From assembly GCA_947377285.1 (NCBI GenBank), contig CANCFT010000006.1:1-64000 (forward strand): DNA of 64,000 nt, in the 5' to 3' direction. The stretch's first letter is position 1; the number at the start of each line of letters is the position of its first letter. Below are positions 45,050-53,064 of the stretch, in pieces. The notes beneath the pieces were generated by a model. The model was not told where the DNA came from, ran no database searches, and was given only the letters and a program-made list of their open reading frames with translations. Source of the stretch: Bacteriovoracaceae bacterium (GTDB lineage Bacteria > Bdellovibrionota > Bacteriovoracia > Bacteriovoracales > Bacteriovoracaceae). Position numbers and translations under genes: made by a program.

Positions 45050-45340
45050 TAAACCGTCCTTGGCTTTTCAAAATACATAGAAGGGAGAAATTCTTTTTCT
45101 TCCACTTTACTATTCTTTCAAATATTAAAAATGTATGTCAAAGGTGCATTATGATTTTTTGCATAATTTTAAAATTATTATTAATTTTAGAATAGTTTTA
45201 GGCGCTTACAAATCTTGCCGAGTGTTTAAGTAGGTTATTGTTATTAAGAAAAGTTGATCAAGTCTTTAATTTGAAAGCCGAAAACTAACTATTAGAAAAC
45301 ATAATGTCACTATTGTTAATTTGATAGGCAAAATTTTATA
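45050..45340. other. 291-bp intergenic region
   Basis: An AT-rich divergent spacer. It contains the sigma-28-type promoter at 45258-45284 and a perfect 16-bp AT palindrome (45163-45178). I see no ORF or RNA gene in it. Confidence 0.6.
45258..45284 (+). promoter_or_regulatory. sigma-28 (FliA)-type promoter for the receiver-CheX gene
   Basis: TCAA (45258-45261), 15 nt, then GCCGAAAA (45277-45284): seven of eight -10 positions and exact spacing. The extended -35 TCAAGT matches the sites at 6273 and 15150. Initiation near 45291 gives a leader of about 50 nt. Confidence 0.65.
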
Positions 45341-46237
45341 ATGATAGATTTTATTCGAAATATTTTAATCATTGATAAAGATTCTGATCAATCAGTCTTA
45401 ATCAAAAATTTGTTGCTTAAAAATAGTAGCAAGTTTTTTGTTTTTATACTTAATGGCCGTCAACAATTAGCTGAACTTGTTAGCCAAAATGAAATTAAAT
45501 ATGTTTTTTTAAATGCTAATATTGGAAAAAAAGAAACGATTTATGTTCTAAGGTTTTTTTCAATGTTAAGGGAAAAAAGTCATTACGAGATTCCTATATT
45601 TTTTACTTCTGAAGACTATGAGTTTATGCAAGAAATGTTAGAGCTCTATTCATTGGAAAAACTCCAAATTTTACACACACCATTAGATTGTAAAGATTTA
45701 GTAGATAAGATACATACACTTGCTTTTGGTAAAACAAACCCAACTCAAAAATCAAAAACTTCTCAAAGTAATTTAAATGTAGATCTAGAATTTATGAATG
45801 TATTTATAACAAGTACTAAAAAAATTATTGCCGAAATGGCTCATCTGCCAGATTTAGTTCACTCACCACCAGTATTAATGGCAAATGTTACAGGGCCACT
45901 TGATATAGTTATTTCTGCTAAAATTTTAATTTCTTCAATCTATTTTAAAGGAAGTTATTATATAGCATTCCCAAAACAAACATTTCTCAATTTTTATGAA
46001 ATTGTTGTCATGGAAAAATGTTCTGAAATTAATAATGAGAACAAAGACTTTGCAAGTGAACTAGCTAATATAATTTATGGGCAGTGTAAGAAAAAGTTTT
46101 CTGAAGCAGGCTATAACCTCGAAATGGTTATTCCTTCTCTCCATCTTGGAGAGATTAATTATTCAATTGTTATTCTCATCCCTTTTGAAAGTTCATTAGG
46201 AAAATTTTATCTTGCAGTAGCACCTGGTCTTATTTAG
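45341..46237 (+). CDS. pseudo-receiver plus CheX-like phosphatase domain protein (298 aa)
   Basis: Residues 5-128 look like a response-regulator receiver (ILIIDKDSD acidic pair, then a beta3 strand YVFLNANIG). The phosphoacceptor Asp is Asn58 and the conserved Lys-Pro near residue 113 is Thr-Pro, so it probably cannot be phosphorylated. Residues 148-298 resemble CheX: Glu240-Leu-Ala-Asn243 in SELANIIYGQ supplies the Glu-x-x-Asn that attacks phospho-CheY. The likely role is CheY-P dephosphorylation or a related signalling task in motility. A sigma-28-type promoter upstream agrees. Its stop overlaps trxB by 4 nt, tail to tail. Confidence 0.82.
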   Translation: MIDFIRNILIIDKDSDQSVLIKNLLLKNSSKFFVFILNGRQQLAELVSQNEIKYVFLNANIGKKETIYVLRFFSMLREKSHYEIPIFFTSEDYEFMQEMLELYSLEKLQILHTPLDCKDLVDKIHTLAFGKTNPTQKSKTSQSNLNVDLEFMNVFITSTKKIIAEMAHLPDLVHSPPVLMANVTGPLDIVISAKILISSIYFKGSYYIAFPKQTFLNFYEIVVMEKCSEINNENKDFASELANIIYGQCKKKFSEAGYNLEMVIPSLHLGEINYSIVILIPFESSLGKFYLAVAPGLI

Positions 46238-47175
46238 TGAGTTAAATCGTGCTCATCTTCAAGAAATCTTTCCGCTCTGATGGCCGCTTGGCAACCTGAT
46301 CCGGCAGCAGATATGGCCTGACGATAATAGGGATCTTGAACATCTCCGCAAGCAAAAACACCTTTAACCGATGTATCCGGATGTGTCCCTTGAGTTTTAA
46401 TATAACCTTGTTCATCTAGGGCCAATTGACCTTTAAGAAATTTAGTATTTGGTTCATGACCAATACCTAAGAAAAACCCATCTGTTTTTCGTTCAGTTGT
46501 CGTTAATGTTTTATTGTTTAAAACTTTTAAACCATTGACACCTGAATTATCAAAAAGAATTTCTTTAACTTCTGTATTCCAAACAACTTCAATTTTTGGA
46601 TTATTGAATGTTCGTTCTTGCATAGGTTTACTGGCCCTAAAAGAATCTTTTCTATGTATTAAATAAACTTTTTCTGCAAAACGAGTAAGAAAATTAGCTT
46701 CTTCAAGAGCAGTATCGCCACCGCCAACGACATGGACGATTTTCCCCCGGTAGAAAAATCCATCGCAAGTTGCACATGCAGAAACACCTTTACCAATTAA
46801 TTGCATTTCATTCGGTAGACCTAAGTATTTAGCAGTTGCACCAGTAGAAATGATTAGCGTATCAGCTAGGAATTCATTTCCATTTTCACATTTAAGTTGA
46901 AAAGGTCTTTTAGATAAATTAACTTCAGTGACTTTAGTTGAAAGGAATTCAGTACCAAAACGCAAGACTTGCTTCTTCATATTGGCCATGAGTTCTGGGC
47001 CCATGACACCTTCTGGAAATCCTGGAAAATTATCGACATCAGTAGTAGTTGTTAATTGACCGCCAGGCTCGTGACCTTCAATGACGATTGGATTTAATCC
47101 AGCTCGAGAAGCATAGAGGGCAGCAGTATAACCTGCTGGTCCAGATCCAATAATGATGACTTGTTTGGTATCCAT
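46234..47175 (-). CDS. trxB: thioredoxin reductase
   Basis: 313 residues with the FAD motif GSGPAG, the redox-active CATC (134-137), the NADPH-binding VVGGGDTALEEA and the C-terminal FAD segment GVFACGDVQD. It transfers electrons from NADPH to thioredoxin. It lies 55 bp downstream of a small hypothetical gene on the same strand, with which it may be co-transcribed. Confidence 0.97.
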   Translation of the reverse strand: MDTKQVIIIGSGPAGYTAALYASRAGLNPIVIEGHEPGGQLTTTTDVDNFPGFPEGVMGPELMANMKKQVLRFGTEFLSTKVTEVNLSKRPFQLKCENGNEFLADTLIISTGATAKYLGLPNEMQLIGKGVSACATCDGFFYRGKIVHVVGGGDTALEEANFLTRFAEKVYLIHRKDSFRASKPMQERTFNNPKIEVVWNTEVKEILFDNSGVNGLKVLNNKTLTTTERKTDGFFLGIGHEPNTKFLKGQLALDEQGYIKTQGTHPDTSVKGVFACGDVQDPYYRQAISAAGSGCQAAIRAERFLEDEHDLTH

Positions 47176-47230
47176 ATTATATATCCGTTGATAATTGAAT
47201 TATTTTTGGGTTTGTTGTTGTCTTAGTAGA

Positions 47231-47449
47231 TTACTCAGTTAAAGCTTTAAAAGCTGCATCGTCTTCTTCTTTAGCTTTGACTTTAATTTTTATTTCTATG
47301 GGACGATCATCGTTTTCAGGGTGCATTTGATAATATGCACTTACTGTAGTTAATTCCCCAGGGTGGGCCGCTTCAGCAGTGGTTTTGAAAGTTTCACCGG
47401 TAATTGTACATTCGTATTTGTAAATTTTTTTGATCTTCTTCTTGCTCAT
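47231..47449 (-). CDS. small hypothetical protein (72 aa)
   Basis: A Lys-rich N-terminus (MSKKKIKKIYKY) is followed by a compact region with a single Cys (ECTITGETF) and an acidic tail. No signal peptide. The ATG has AAGGG about 7 nt upstream. No family is recognised. It precedes trxB, and a 10-bp inverted repeat lies upstream. Confidence 0.75.
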   Translation of the reverse strand: MSKKKIKKIYKYECTITGETFKTTAEAAHPGELTTVSAYYQMHPENDDRPIEIKIKVKAKEEDDAAFKALTE

Positions 47450-47482
47450 TTGATCCCTTTCTAAAAACTATCTTAGCTTATT

Positions 47483-47511
47483 AATTTTAACTCTATGTTA
47501 TAGTTAAAATT
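47483..47511. promoter_or_regulatory. 10-bp inverted repeat in a divergent promoter region
   Basis: Arms AATTTTAACT (47483-47492) and AGTTAAAATT (47502-47511) flank a 9-nt spacer. On the minus strand a TATAAC -10 (47498-47503) overlaps the repeat, and TTGCTT lies 17 nt upstream of it. It could be an operator for the 72-residue protein and trxB. Confidence 0.4.
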
Positions 47512-47550
47512 TAGCGGTGAAGCAAGGATTTCCCTAATATATGCATAGCG

Positions 47551-47556
47551 TATAAT
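47551..47556 (+). promoter_or_regulatory. -10 element for the barrel-protein gene pair
   Basis: An exact TATAAT lies 20 nt before the ATG at 47577, with a poor -35. Initiation near 47563 would give a very short leader without a clear Shine-Dalgarno. Confidence 0.4.
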
Positions 47557-47576
47557 CATGATAAACTTATAGTAAT

Positions 47577-49142
47577 ATGAAAATTTTCAGCTCACTTATC
47601 TTTGTTTGGGCCATATGCCTTCAATTGCCGACTGTTGCCGCAGTAGGCCTGGATAATGTGACCATAGAAGATCTCAGTAGTTCTCAAAAAACGATGGTTA
47701 TTGACCGCGGTCATCTTGATGATTACACCGAACAAATTGTCGCTAAATTTTATGTTCAAGCGGGAGATTATCAATTTCCCAAAATATTTCTTGTGGCCGA
47801 AGGAAGGCTAGTGAAATCAATGCCAAAAAAATCAATTTGGTATTTAAGTAAAATTCAATTACCTAGGTTAATAAAAACTCATGAGCATTTACTTGTTCTT
47901 AATTCGAATCATGTAAAAATGGGCCGAACGATGACTATTAAACAAAAGCATGTCTTGATCCCCGAAGAACAGTATGCAACTCCTGATCAGTATTTAGATG
48001 AAAATAAAAATTCGGTACCAGATCACTTTTTAAAAGATCTTTCTAATTATGATGAATCTAATGAATTATTTGAGACCAAAAAAGTACCAGAGGCCGATTT
48101 AAAAATTCAAACCTTTGAGCACTTAAAGAAAAATACAATTGCTCGTTTCAATGATGATTTAAACGATGAAGTATTTGATAATTATTTTGTAGGATCAAGA
48201 GAAGTAAAACTTGGAGATATAACAAAGAATGAGGATAAAAAACTTCTGGATTCAATGGCCCAAGGATATGAAGAGAAAATAAATTCTGAAAAATATGGGC
48301 TAATCAATGGTCTTTATAAAAATGCCCAAAAAAATTCGAGTATAAAAGATTTAAATAATAAAATATCAATCAATTCAGTTTATGATAATGAAAAAGAAAG
48401 AATTAAAACTCAAGAAACAATTAATCCAGAAGCAATTGCTAAAATAAATAATGAAGGCCCTCAATGGTCTGCCGATATGGATAATGATACACTAAGACGT
48501 TATTTTATTCGGACAGGTCTTGAACATGAAGTTCGAAGAAGAGAATTAGCAATTAATGAATTAGATGGAAACGAAATCTTATTTCATTATGCAGGTTCTA
48601 TGAGTGATCATACTTCATCAATTGATCAAAATTATAGAAACTTAGGATATAGTTTAGGACTTGGGTATGACTTACATTTATCAAGAACATCTGCAGATTT
48701 GAAAAATTGGTCAATTCAATTTTTCTTAGAAACTGGAGTATCTGATTACAATGTCGGAGGAATGAATGCCAGAGGGCAAGAAGGTGATTATGGAGTCTTT
48801 TTAAATTATTATTTTTTTAATAATCCTCTAACTTTAAACACAGTTAATTTTTCTGCAGGAATTGGTTTGAAAGCTGGAAGTATAAAAATGGAATCATTAA
48901 TTTTTTCTAAAGCTTATACCTATCAAGTGTTAACTCTGCCAAGTTTTCAGTTATTAGGTAAATATCGATTCAGGGCCGGGGATCTCACCGAAGAGACAGC
49001 AAATGTTGGAGCAAGCATTAATTTTGGAATAAACCTTGATGCAAAACGCTTAAGTGTGATTGATACATTAGATGATAATATAGAAGGTAAGTTGAATATT
49101 AGTGATTTAAAATATTTATTAGGAATGAGTTTTTATTTTTAA
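47577..49142 (+). CDS. predicted outer-membrane barrel protein with N-terminal 'RG' domain (521 aa)
   Basis: A signal peptide (1-22) is followed by a beta-rich domain with the pattern KTMVIDRG, KFYVQAG, LVKSMPKKSIWYLS. A long helical, charged linker (about 130-300) precedes a C-terminal region of alternating hydrophobic strands ending in ...GMSFYF. The terminal Phe and aromatic residues fit an outer-membrane beta-barrel. The N-terminal pattern recurs in the next gene, so the two are paralogues or partners. The function is unknown. Confidence 0.78.
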   Translation: MKIFSSLIFVWAICLQLPTVAAVGLDNVTIEDLSSSQKTMVIDRGHLDDYTEQIVAKFYVQAGDYQFPKIFLVAEGRLVKSMPKKSIWYLSKIQLPRLIKTHEHLLVLNSNHVKMGRTMTIKQKHVLIPEEQYATPDQYLDENKNSVPDHFLKDLSNYDESNELFETKKVPEADLKIQTFEHLKKNTIARFNDDLNDEVFDNYFVGSREVKLGDITKNEDKKLLDSMAQGYEEKINSEKYGLINGLYKNAQKNSSIKDLNNKISINSVYDNEKERIKTQETINPEAIAKINNEGPQWSADMDNDTLRRYFIRTGLEHEVRRRELAINELDGNEILFHYAGSMSDHTSSIDQNYRNLGYSLGLGYDLHLSRTSADLKNWSIQFFLETGVSDYNVGGMNARGQEGDYGVFLNYYFFNNPLTLNTVNFSAGIGLKAGSIKMESLIFSKAYTYQVLTLPSFQLLGKYRFRAGDLTEETANVGASINFGINLDAKRLSVIDTLDDNIEGKLNISDLKYLLGMSFYF

Positions 49143-49163
49143 TTAATGCTAGGGGATTTAGTA

Positions 49164-50321
49164 ATGAGATCGATTTTTGTATTATTGATTTTTTTAAATT
49201 TGAATAAATCCTTTGCTCTTGATATTGACGAAAAGTTAACTTTACGTTTTTTAAAAGTTTCATTGTCCAAAAAAACTGTATTAGTTAATCGCGGAGCTGA
49301 AGATGGTTTAGCGATGGGGGACCATGCAAAATTCTTTGTAACAACAGGTGTAATCGCTCGAGGGGTCGTTGAGAAAGTTTCTCCTTCTAGGTCAGTTTGG
49401 TCGTTGTATAGAGTGGTTGACCCGGCCGAAATATCAGACGGAAAAGTCCTAAATTTAAAAATTTCAAGCCCAGTTAAAATCACTGAAGATCCGACTAAAA
49501 GTATGAAAGATGAGCAAAGTTCTGCAGGGTCTGAAAAAATGAATCTCAATGATGCTTCTATTGAAAGTGAAACTAATGCACCAGTTAATTCAGCTGATCA
49601 AAAAGAATTAGAAGGACTTGGTATAGAAGACAAACCAGTGGTTCCCAAAAAAGAAAATTCGACTAAAACAAGCAAGTCTCGCGAAATGAAAGAAGTGAGT
49701 TCAACAAATGATCAAGTCATATTAGAGTCAGCTAATTTATCAAATTTATGGGAAGTTTGGGGGACATTTTATATAAATTCTCTTTCTGGAACTGTAAGCA
49801 GTACAGATTCTGCTACAACTGGCTCAACAGCAGTAGCTAATTCAACAATGGATTTTTCAGTAGGATTAGAAAGATATTTTTACCATACTGAAAGTTTTTT
49901 TAAAAATGTATCACTAAAAATTTTCCTGCATAAAAAATCAATAGAGTCTGGGCAAGATATAAAAGTGATGACGAATTATTTAGAATATGGTGGTGGACTA
50001 AATTATCACTTTTTAAATTCACCTGGAAAAACGAATCGATTAATTGCGTTTGGCTCATTGGACTTTGGAATTGGAAGTGCAACCGAAACGGACACTGTCA
50101 TTACAAATGGAGTGTCTACGCAATCTGCAGATATTTCAGGAACCAATAAATTTTATTCTTTTGGTGTTGGAGCTAAATATATCTTAAATAATGGTTACGG
50201 AGCAAAAGTAATACTTGATTACTTCAACTCTAGCGAAAGTTTTAATTTTCCTGGAAGTATAGTCGTTCAAAGAAGTTTAAGTGGCCCAAGAGTTCAACTA
50301 GGGCTTTCTTATAGATTTTAG
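49164..50321 (+). CDS. predicted outer-membrane barrel protein, paralogue of the preceding gene (385 aa)
   Basis: The ATG at 49164 has AGGGG 8 nt upstream and starts a signal peptide; an ATG at 49146 is rejected. Residues 30-90 share with the preceding protein the pattern KTVLVNRG, AKFFVTTG, VEKVSPSRSVWSLY. This pattern recalls the C-terminal 'dG' domain of FlgT-like proteins (weak inference). A Ser/Glu/Lys-rich linker leads to a beta-strand-rich C-terminus ending in LGLSYRF, typical of a barrel. It overlaps glpD by 4 nt at the 3' ends. Confidence 0.78.
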   Translation: MRSIFVLLIFLNLNKSFALDIDEKLTLRFLKVSLSKKTVLVNRGAEDGLAMGDHAKFFVTTGVIARGVVEKVSPSRSVWSLYRVVDPAEISDGKVLNLKISSPVKITEDPTKSMKDEQSSAGSEKMNLNDASIESETNAPVNSADQKELEGLGIEDKPVVPKKENSTKTSKSREMKEVSSTNDQVILESANLSNLWEVWGTFYINSLSGTVSSTDSATTGSTAVANSTMDFSVGLERYFYHTESFFKNVSLKIFLHKKSIESGQDIKVMTNYLEYGGGLNYHFLNSPGKTNRLIAFGSLDFGIGSATETDTVITNGVSTQSADISGTNKFYSFGVGAKYILNNGYGAKVILDYFNSSESFNFPGSIVVQRSLSGPRVQLGLSYRF

Positions 50322-51733
50322 AGAAAATTGATTATATCTTCTTTTGAGATTTGAATATAATTTTTAAGTAGATCAAAGTGTTCTATAAAAAAATCATTAA
50401 ATTCGATATCTTTAGATCTCAAATTCCAATGAGCTCTATTTGAGATAGAAAGTCTTCTAATGACTAAGTCTTCAAATGTTTTTGGCATTTCATTAATACA
50501 AATATTTTTTAATTCTTCGCTTGTGGGTCTATGCCATGCAAAAGGTGTAACTAGAGATTTTGTTCTCAAGGGTTTTTTCGAAAAATCTTGGTTATAACTT
50601 TTTCCATGAAGATGACAAATTTGGCGGGTAATCTCTTGGCCCATTATTCTGAATGTTGTGTATTTACCACCTGCAATGACAAAAGTATTACTCATTGGTT
50701 GATAAATTTTATGCTCTCTAGATGTTTTACCAAGGCTATTGTTTCCTTCGCTTACTAATGGTCTAATTCCTGCAAATGAGGAAAGTATATGTTCTCGTTT
50801 AAGTTGAGCTGTTGGGAAATAGTTATTTACTGCATTTAATAAATAGTTAATTTCATCTAGGCCTGCTTGGACATTAAAATAATCTCCATCAAAGGGAACT
50901 TCTGTCGTACCCACTAAAACTCTATCACCATGTGGAATGACAAAAATGACCCGACCGTCATTAGTTGTTATAACGATTGGAAAAGTTAAAGGTAGATCAT
51001 CTGCTTTTATCCAAATATGTGATCCTTTCGAAGGAAGCAAAATGTTTTGCCAATTATACATTGGGATTTTAGACAAAAATCGATCTGTAAATGGGCCCAA
51101 AGCATAAATAACTTGATCGCTACTGACAGTCGAAATTTCTTTGGTAAATTGGTCTTTGATTTGGATAATATTTAATTTACCAGAAATAGTCACATCAACC
51201 ACTTCAACATGAGACATAGCTTTTACATTAGCTTCTTTTAGAGCGTCATAAATGACTTCTAAAGTTATTTTGGCATCGTCCATTACTCCATCATAATAAA
51301 CGCCGGCGCCTTTTAAACCGGTTTTTTTAAGACCAGGTATTTCTTTTAGAACATTGTCCGCAGAACTAATGCGATGGGGAGAGTTTTGAAAACTGGATAA
51401 TAAATCATAGAGAAACATTCCAATTTTTATCATCCATAATGGTCTTTTTGCATCTGAATAGACTGGCAAGTAAAACGGGACTTCGTGAGCTAAGTGCGGG
51501 AGGAGTGAGAGTAATAAATTTTTTTCGTGAAGTGCTTCAAAAACTAATTCAAAGTCCATATTTTCGAGATAACGAATTCCACCATGAAGTAGCTTTGAGC
51601 TACTTTGACTAGTTTGTGAAGAAAAGTCATTTTTTTCAATTAAAAGTGCTTCTACGCCATGGAGAGCAAGGTCGCGAAAAATTCCTGCGCCTACAATTCC
51701 TCCACCGATTACTACTGCTTGATAGTGTTTCAT
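50318..51733 (-). CDS. glpD: glycerol-3-phosphate dehydrogenase (FAD-dependent)
   Basis: 471 residues starting with the ATG at 51733, which overlaps the preceding stop (TAATG). It has the FAD motif GGGIVGAGI, the GlpD segment SSKLLHGGIRYLE, and VLVGTTEVPFDGD and AGGKYTTFR further on. A membrane-associated enzyme that oxidises glycerol 3-phosphate to dihydroxyacetone phosphate and feeds electrons to quinone. No glpK or glpF is next to it; it is the third gene of a secA operon. Confidence 0.94.
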   Translation of the reverse strand: MKHYQAVVIGGGIVGAGIFRDLALHGVEALLIEKNDFSSQTSQSSSKLLHGGIRYLENMDFELVFEALHEKNLLLSLLPHLAHEVPFYLPVYSDAKRPLWMIKIGMFLYDLLSSFQNSPHRISSADNVLKEIPGLKKTGLKGAGVYYDGVMDDAKITLEVIYDALKEANVKAMSHVEVVDVTISGKLNIIQIKDQFTKEISTVSSDQVIYALGPFTDRFLSKIPMYNWQNILLPSKGSHIWIKADDLPLTFPIVITTNDGRVIFVIPHGDRVLVGTTEVPFDGDYFNVQAGLDEINYLLNAVNNYFPTAQLKREHILSSFAGIRPLVSEGNNSLGKTSREHKIYQPMSNTFVIAGGKYTTFRIMGQEITRQICHLHGKSYNQDFSKKPLRTKSLVTPFAWHRPTSEELKNICINEMPKTFEDLVIRRLSISNRAHWNLRSKDIEFNDFFIEHFDLLKNYIQISKEDIINFL

Positions 51734-53064
51734 TAATTCAGACTCACAATGGCCATAGTTCCAGTACAAGTAATTTGATAACAATTTTTCCCTAGTAACG
51801 TTTTTTCAAAAGGAAGTGTGAGTAATTGGTAATTAAGTCCTAATAGAGCATTGGCATTCTCTTTCATTGCTTTTACTTTTATTTGGTCAAGTAAATCTGT
51901 AAAAATGAGTTCAAAAGACTTTTGAAAATCTTGGTAAATTGAATTTTCGGTTTCTTCTTTTGTATCTATGGAGTCTAAGTTAAAAAATTTACTTCGATCA
52001 ATTTGTTGGACGTATCTTAAACGTTCTAATTCATCTTGGTCTACAATAGTAAAGCTAGTTTGAACTCCTAAATATTGGACTATAGTATGATTTTCTAAGC
52101 TCGGAGTTGTTGTAACGATTATATCTTCAATAGAAATATTATTATTGGACTTATGATAACTTTCACTTTTATTTTGTCGTAAACTTTCTTTTTTTATTAA
52201 GCCGCGCGGATTTATTTCTCCAGATTTGGAAGGATGAATTTCATCTGATAAACCAACTTCAATATCACAATCAAAGCGACGTATTTTATGGGCCAAAATT
52301 ATTGCTGAATACTCACTTATTTGTGGGATCAAGACAGAGCCCAGATTGAAACTATTGGATATTTCTTCGGCATTTTCATCTGTAACGATTCCAAAATCTT
52401 TTAATAGTATTAAAATATCGTCTTTATCTTCAGTAAATTTAAGATTTCTGATTACTAGACTAAAAGGAGGATTGCCGCCTCCTTGAATCGTTCCATAGGA
52501 AAAATTTTGGGCAAAGTTTTTAACTTCTTCAAATTTTTCTTCTGTATGATAAATTATTGGTTCAGGTTGAGATATTTCATTTTGATTTTCAACGATTTCA
52601 CTGCTTTCATAATTAATATTATCATCGATTGATTTAAAATCAGTTACAGAATCTGAGTCAAAATTAGTGTCTTCATCGTCACTTAAGACAAATGGTGTAT
52701 CAATGATTGCATCTGCATCAATATTTGTTTCAAAATCAATTTCTTCAGGTTGAACTTCAGGTTGAATATCTTTAAAATCAAACGTCGTATCTGAAAAGTC
52801 GATATTTTCATTAGATTCAGAAGTAAATTCAGGTTCATTCTCTGCTATGATTTCACTTTCTGAATTTAATTCAACACCTAAATCTATTAATGATTGATCA
52901 CTTTCAATTCCTTTTGAAAGTTCAGAATTCAAAGTTGTGTTTAAGTTAAATCCTCCAAATTTTTCATCTATGCTTTCGTCCTCTGTATGAACGAATTCTG
53001 ATAAATCTTCGAGTCTTGTTAGATCTTTATTTTTATCATTATCGTCATTTTTGTTTGAGGACAT
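51733..53064 (-). CDS. acidic protein with a C-terminal YbjQ/UPF0145-like domain (443 aa)
   Basis: Residues 1-200 are extremely acidic (Asp, Glu, Asn, Ser) and disordered. Residues about 205-285 form a small alpha/beta domain beginning FSLVIRNLKFTED. The C-terminal domain (about 310-443) has DIIVTTTPS, TIVQYLGVQ, a NANALLGL helix and TCTGTMAIV, which match YbjQ/UPF0145 (a pentameric family of unknown or metal-related function). The start overlaps the secA stop by 1 nt, and the end overlaps glpD. Confidence 0.78.
   Translation of the reverse strand: MSSNKNDDNDKNKDLTRLEDLSEFVHTEDESIDEKFGGFNLNTTLNSELSKGIESDQSLIDLGVELNSESEIIAENEPEFTSESNENIDFSDTTFDFKDIQPEVQPEEIDFETNIDADAIIDTPFVLSDDEDTNFDSDSVTDFKSIDDNINYESSEIVENQNEISQPEPIIYHTEEKFEEVKNFAQNFSYGTIQGGGNPPFSLVIRNLKFTEDKDDILILLKDFGIVTDENAEEISNSFNLGSVLIPQISEYSAIILAHKIRRFDCDIEVGLSDEIHPSKSGEINPRGLIKKESLRQNKSESYHKSNNNISIEDIIVTTTPSLENHTIVQYLGVQTSFTIVDQDELERLRYVQQIDRSKFFNLDSIDTKEETENSIYQDFQKSFELIFTDLLDQIKVKAMKENANALLGLNYQLLTLPFEKTLLGKNCYQITCTGTMAIVSLN

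Noticed and set aside
45163-45178. 16-bp AT palindrome as an operator
   Set aside because: It is composed only of A and T in an AT-rich spacer, so chance is a sufficient explanation.
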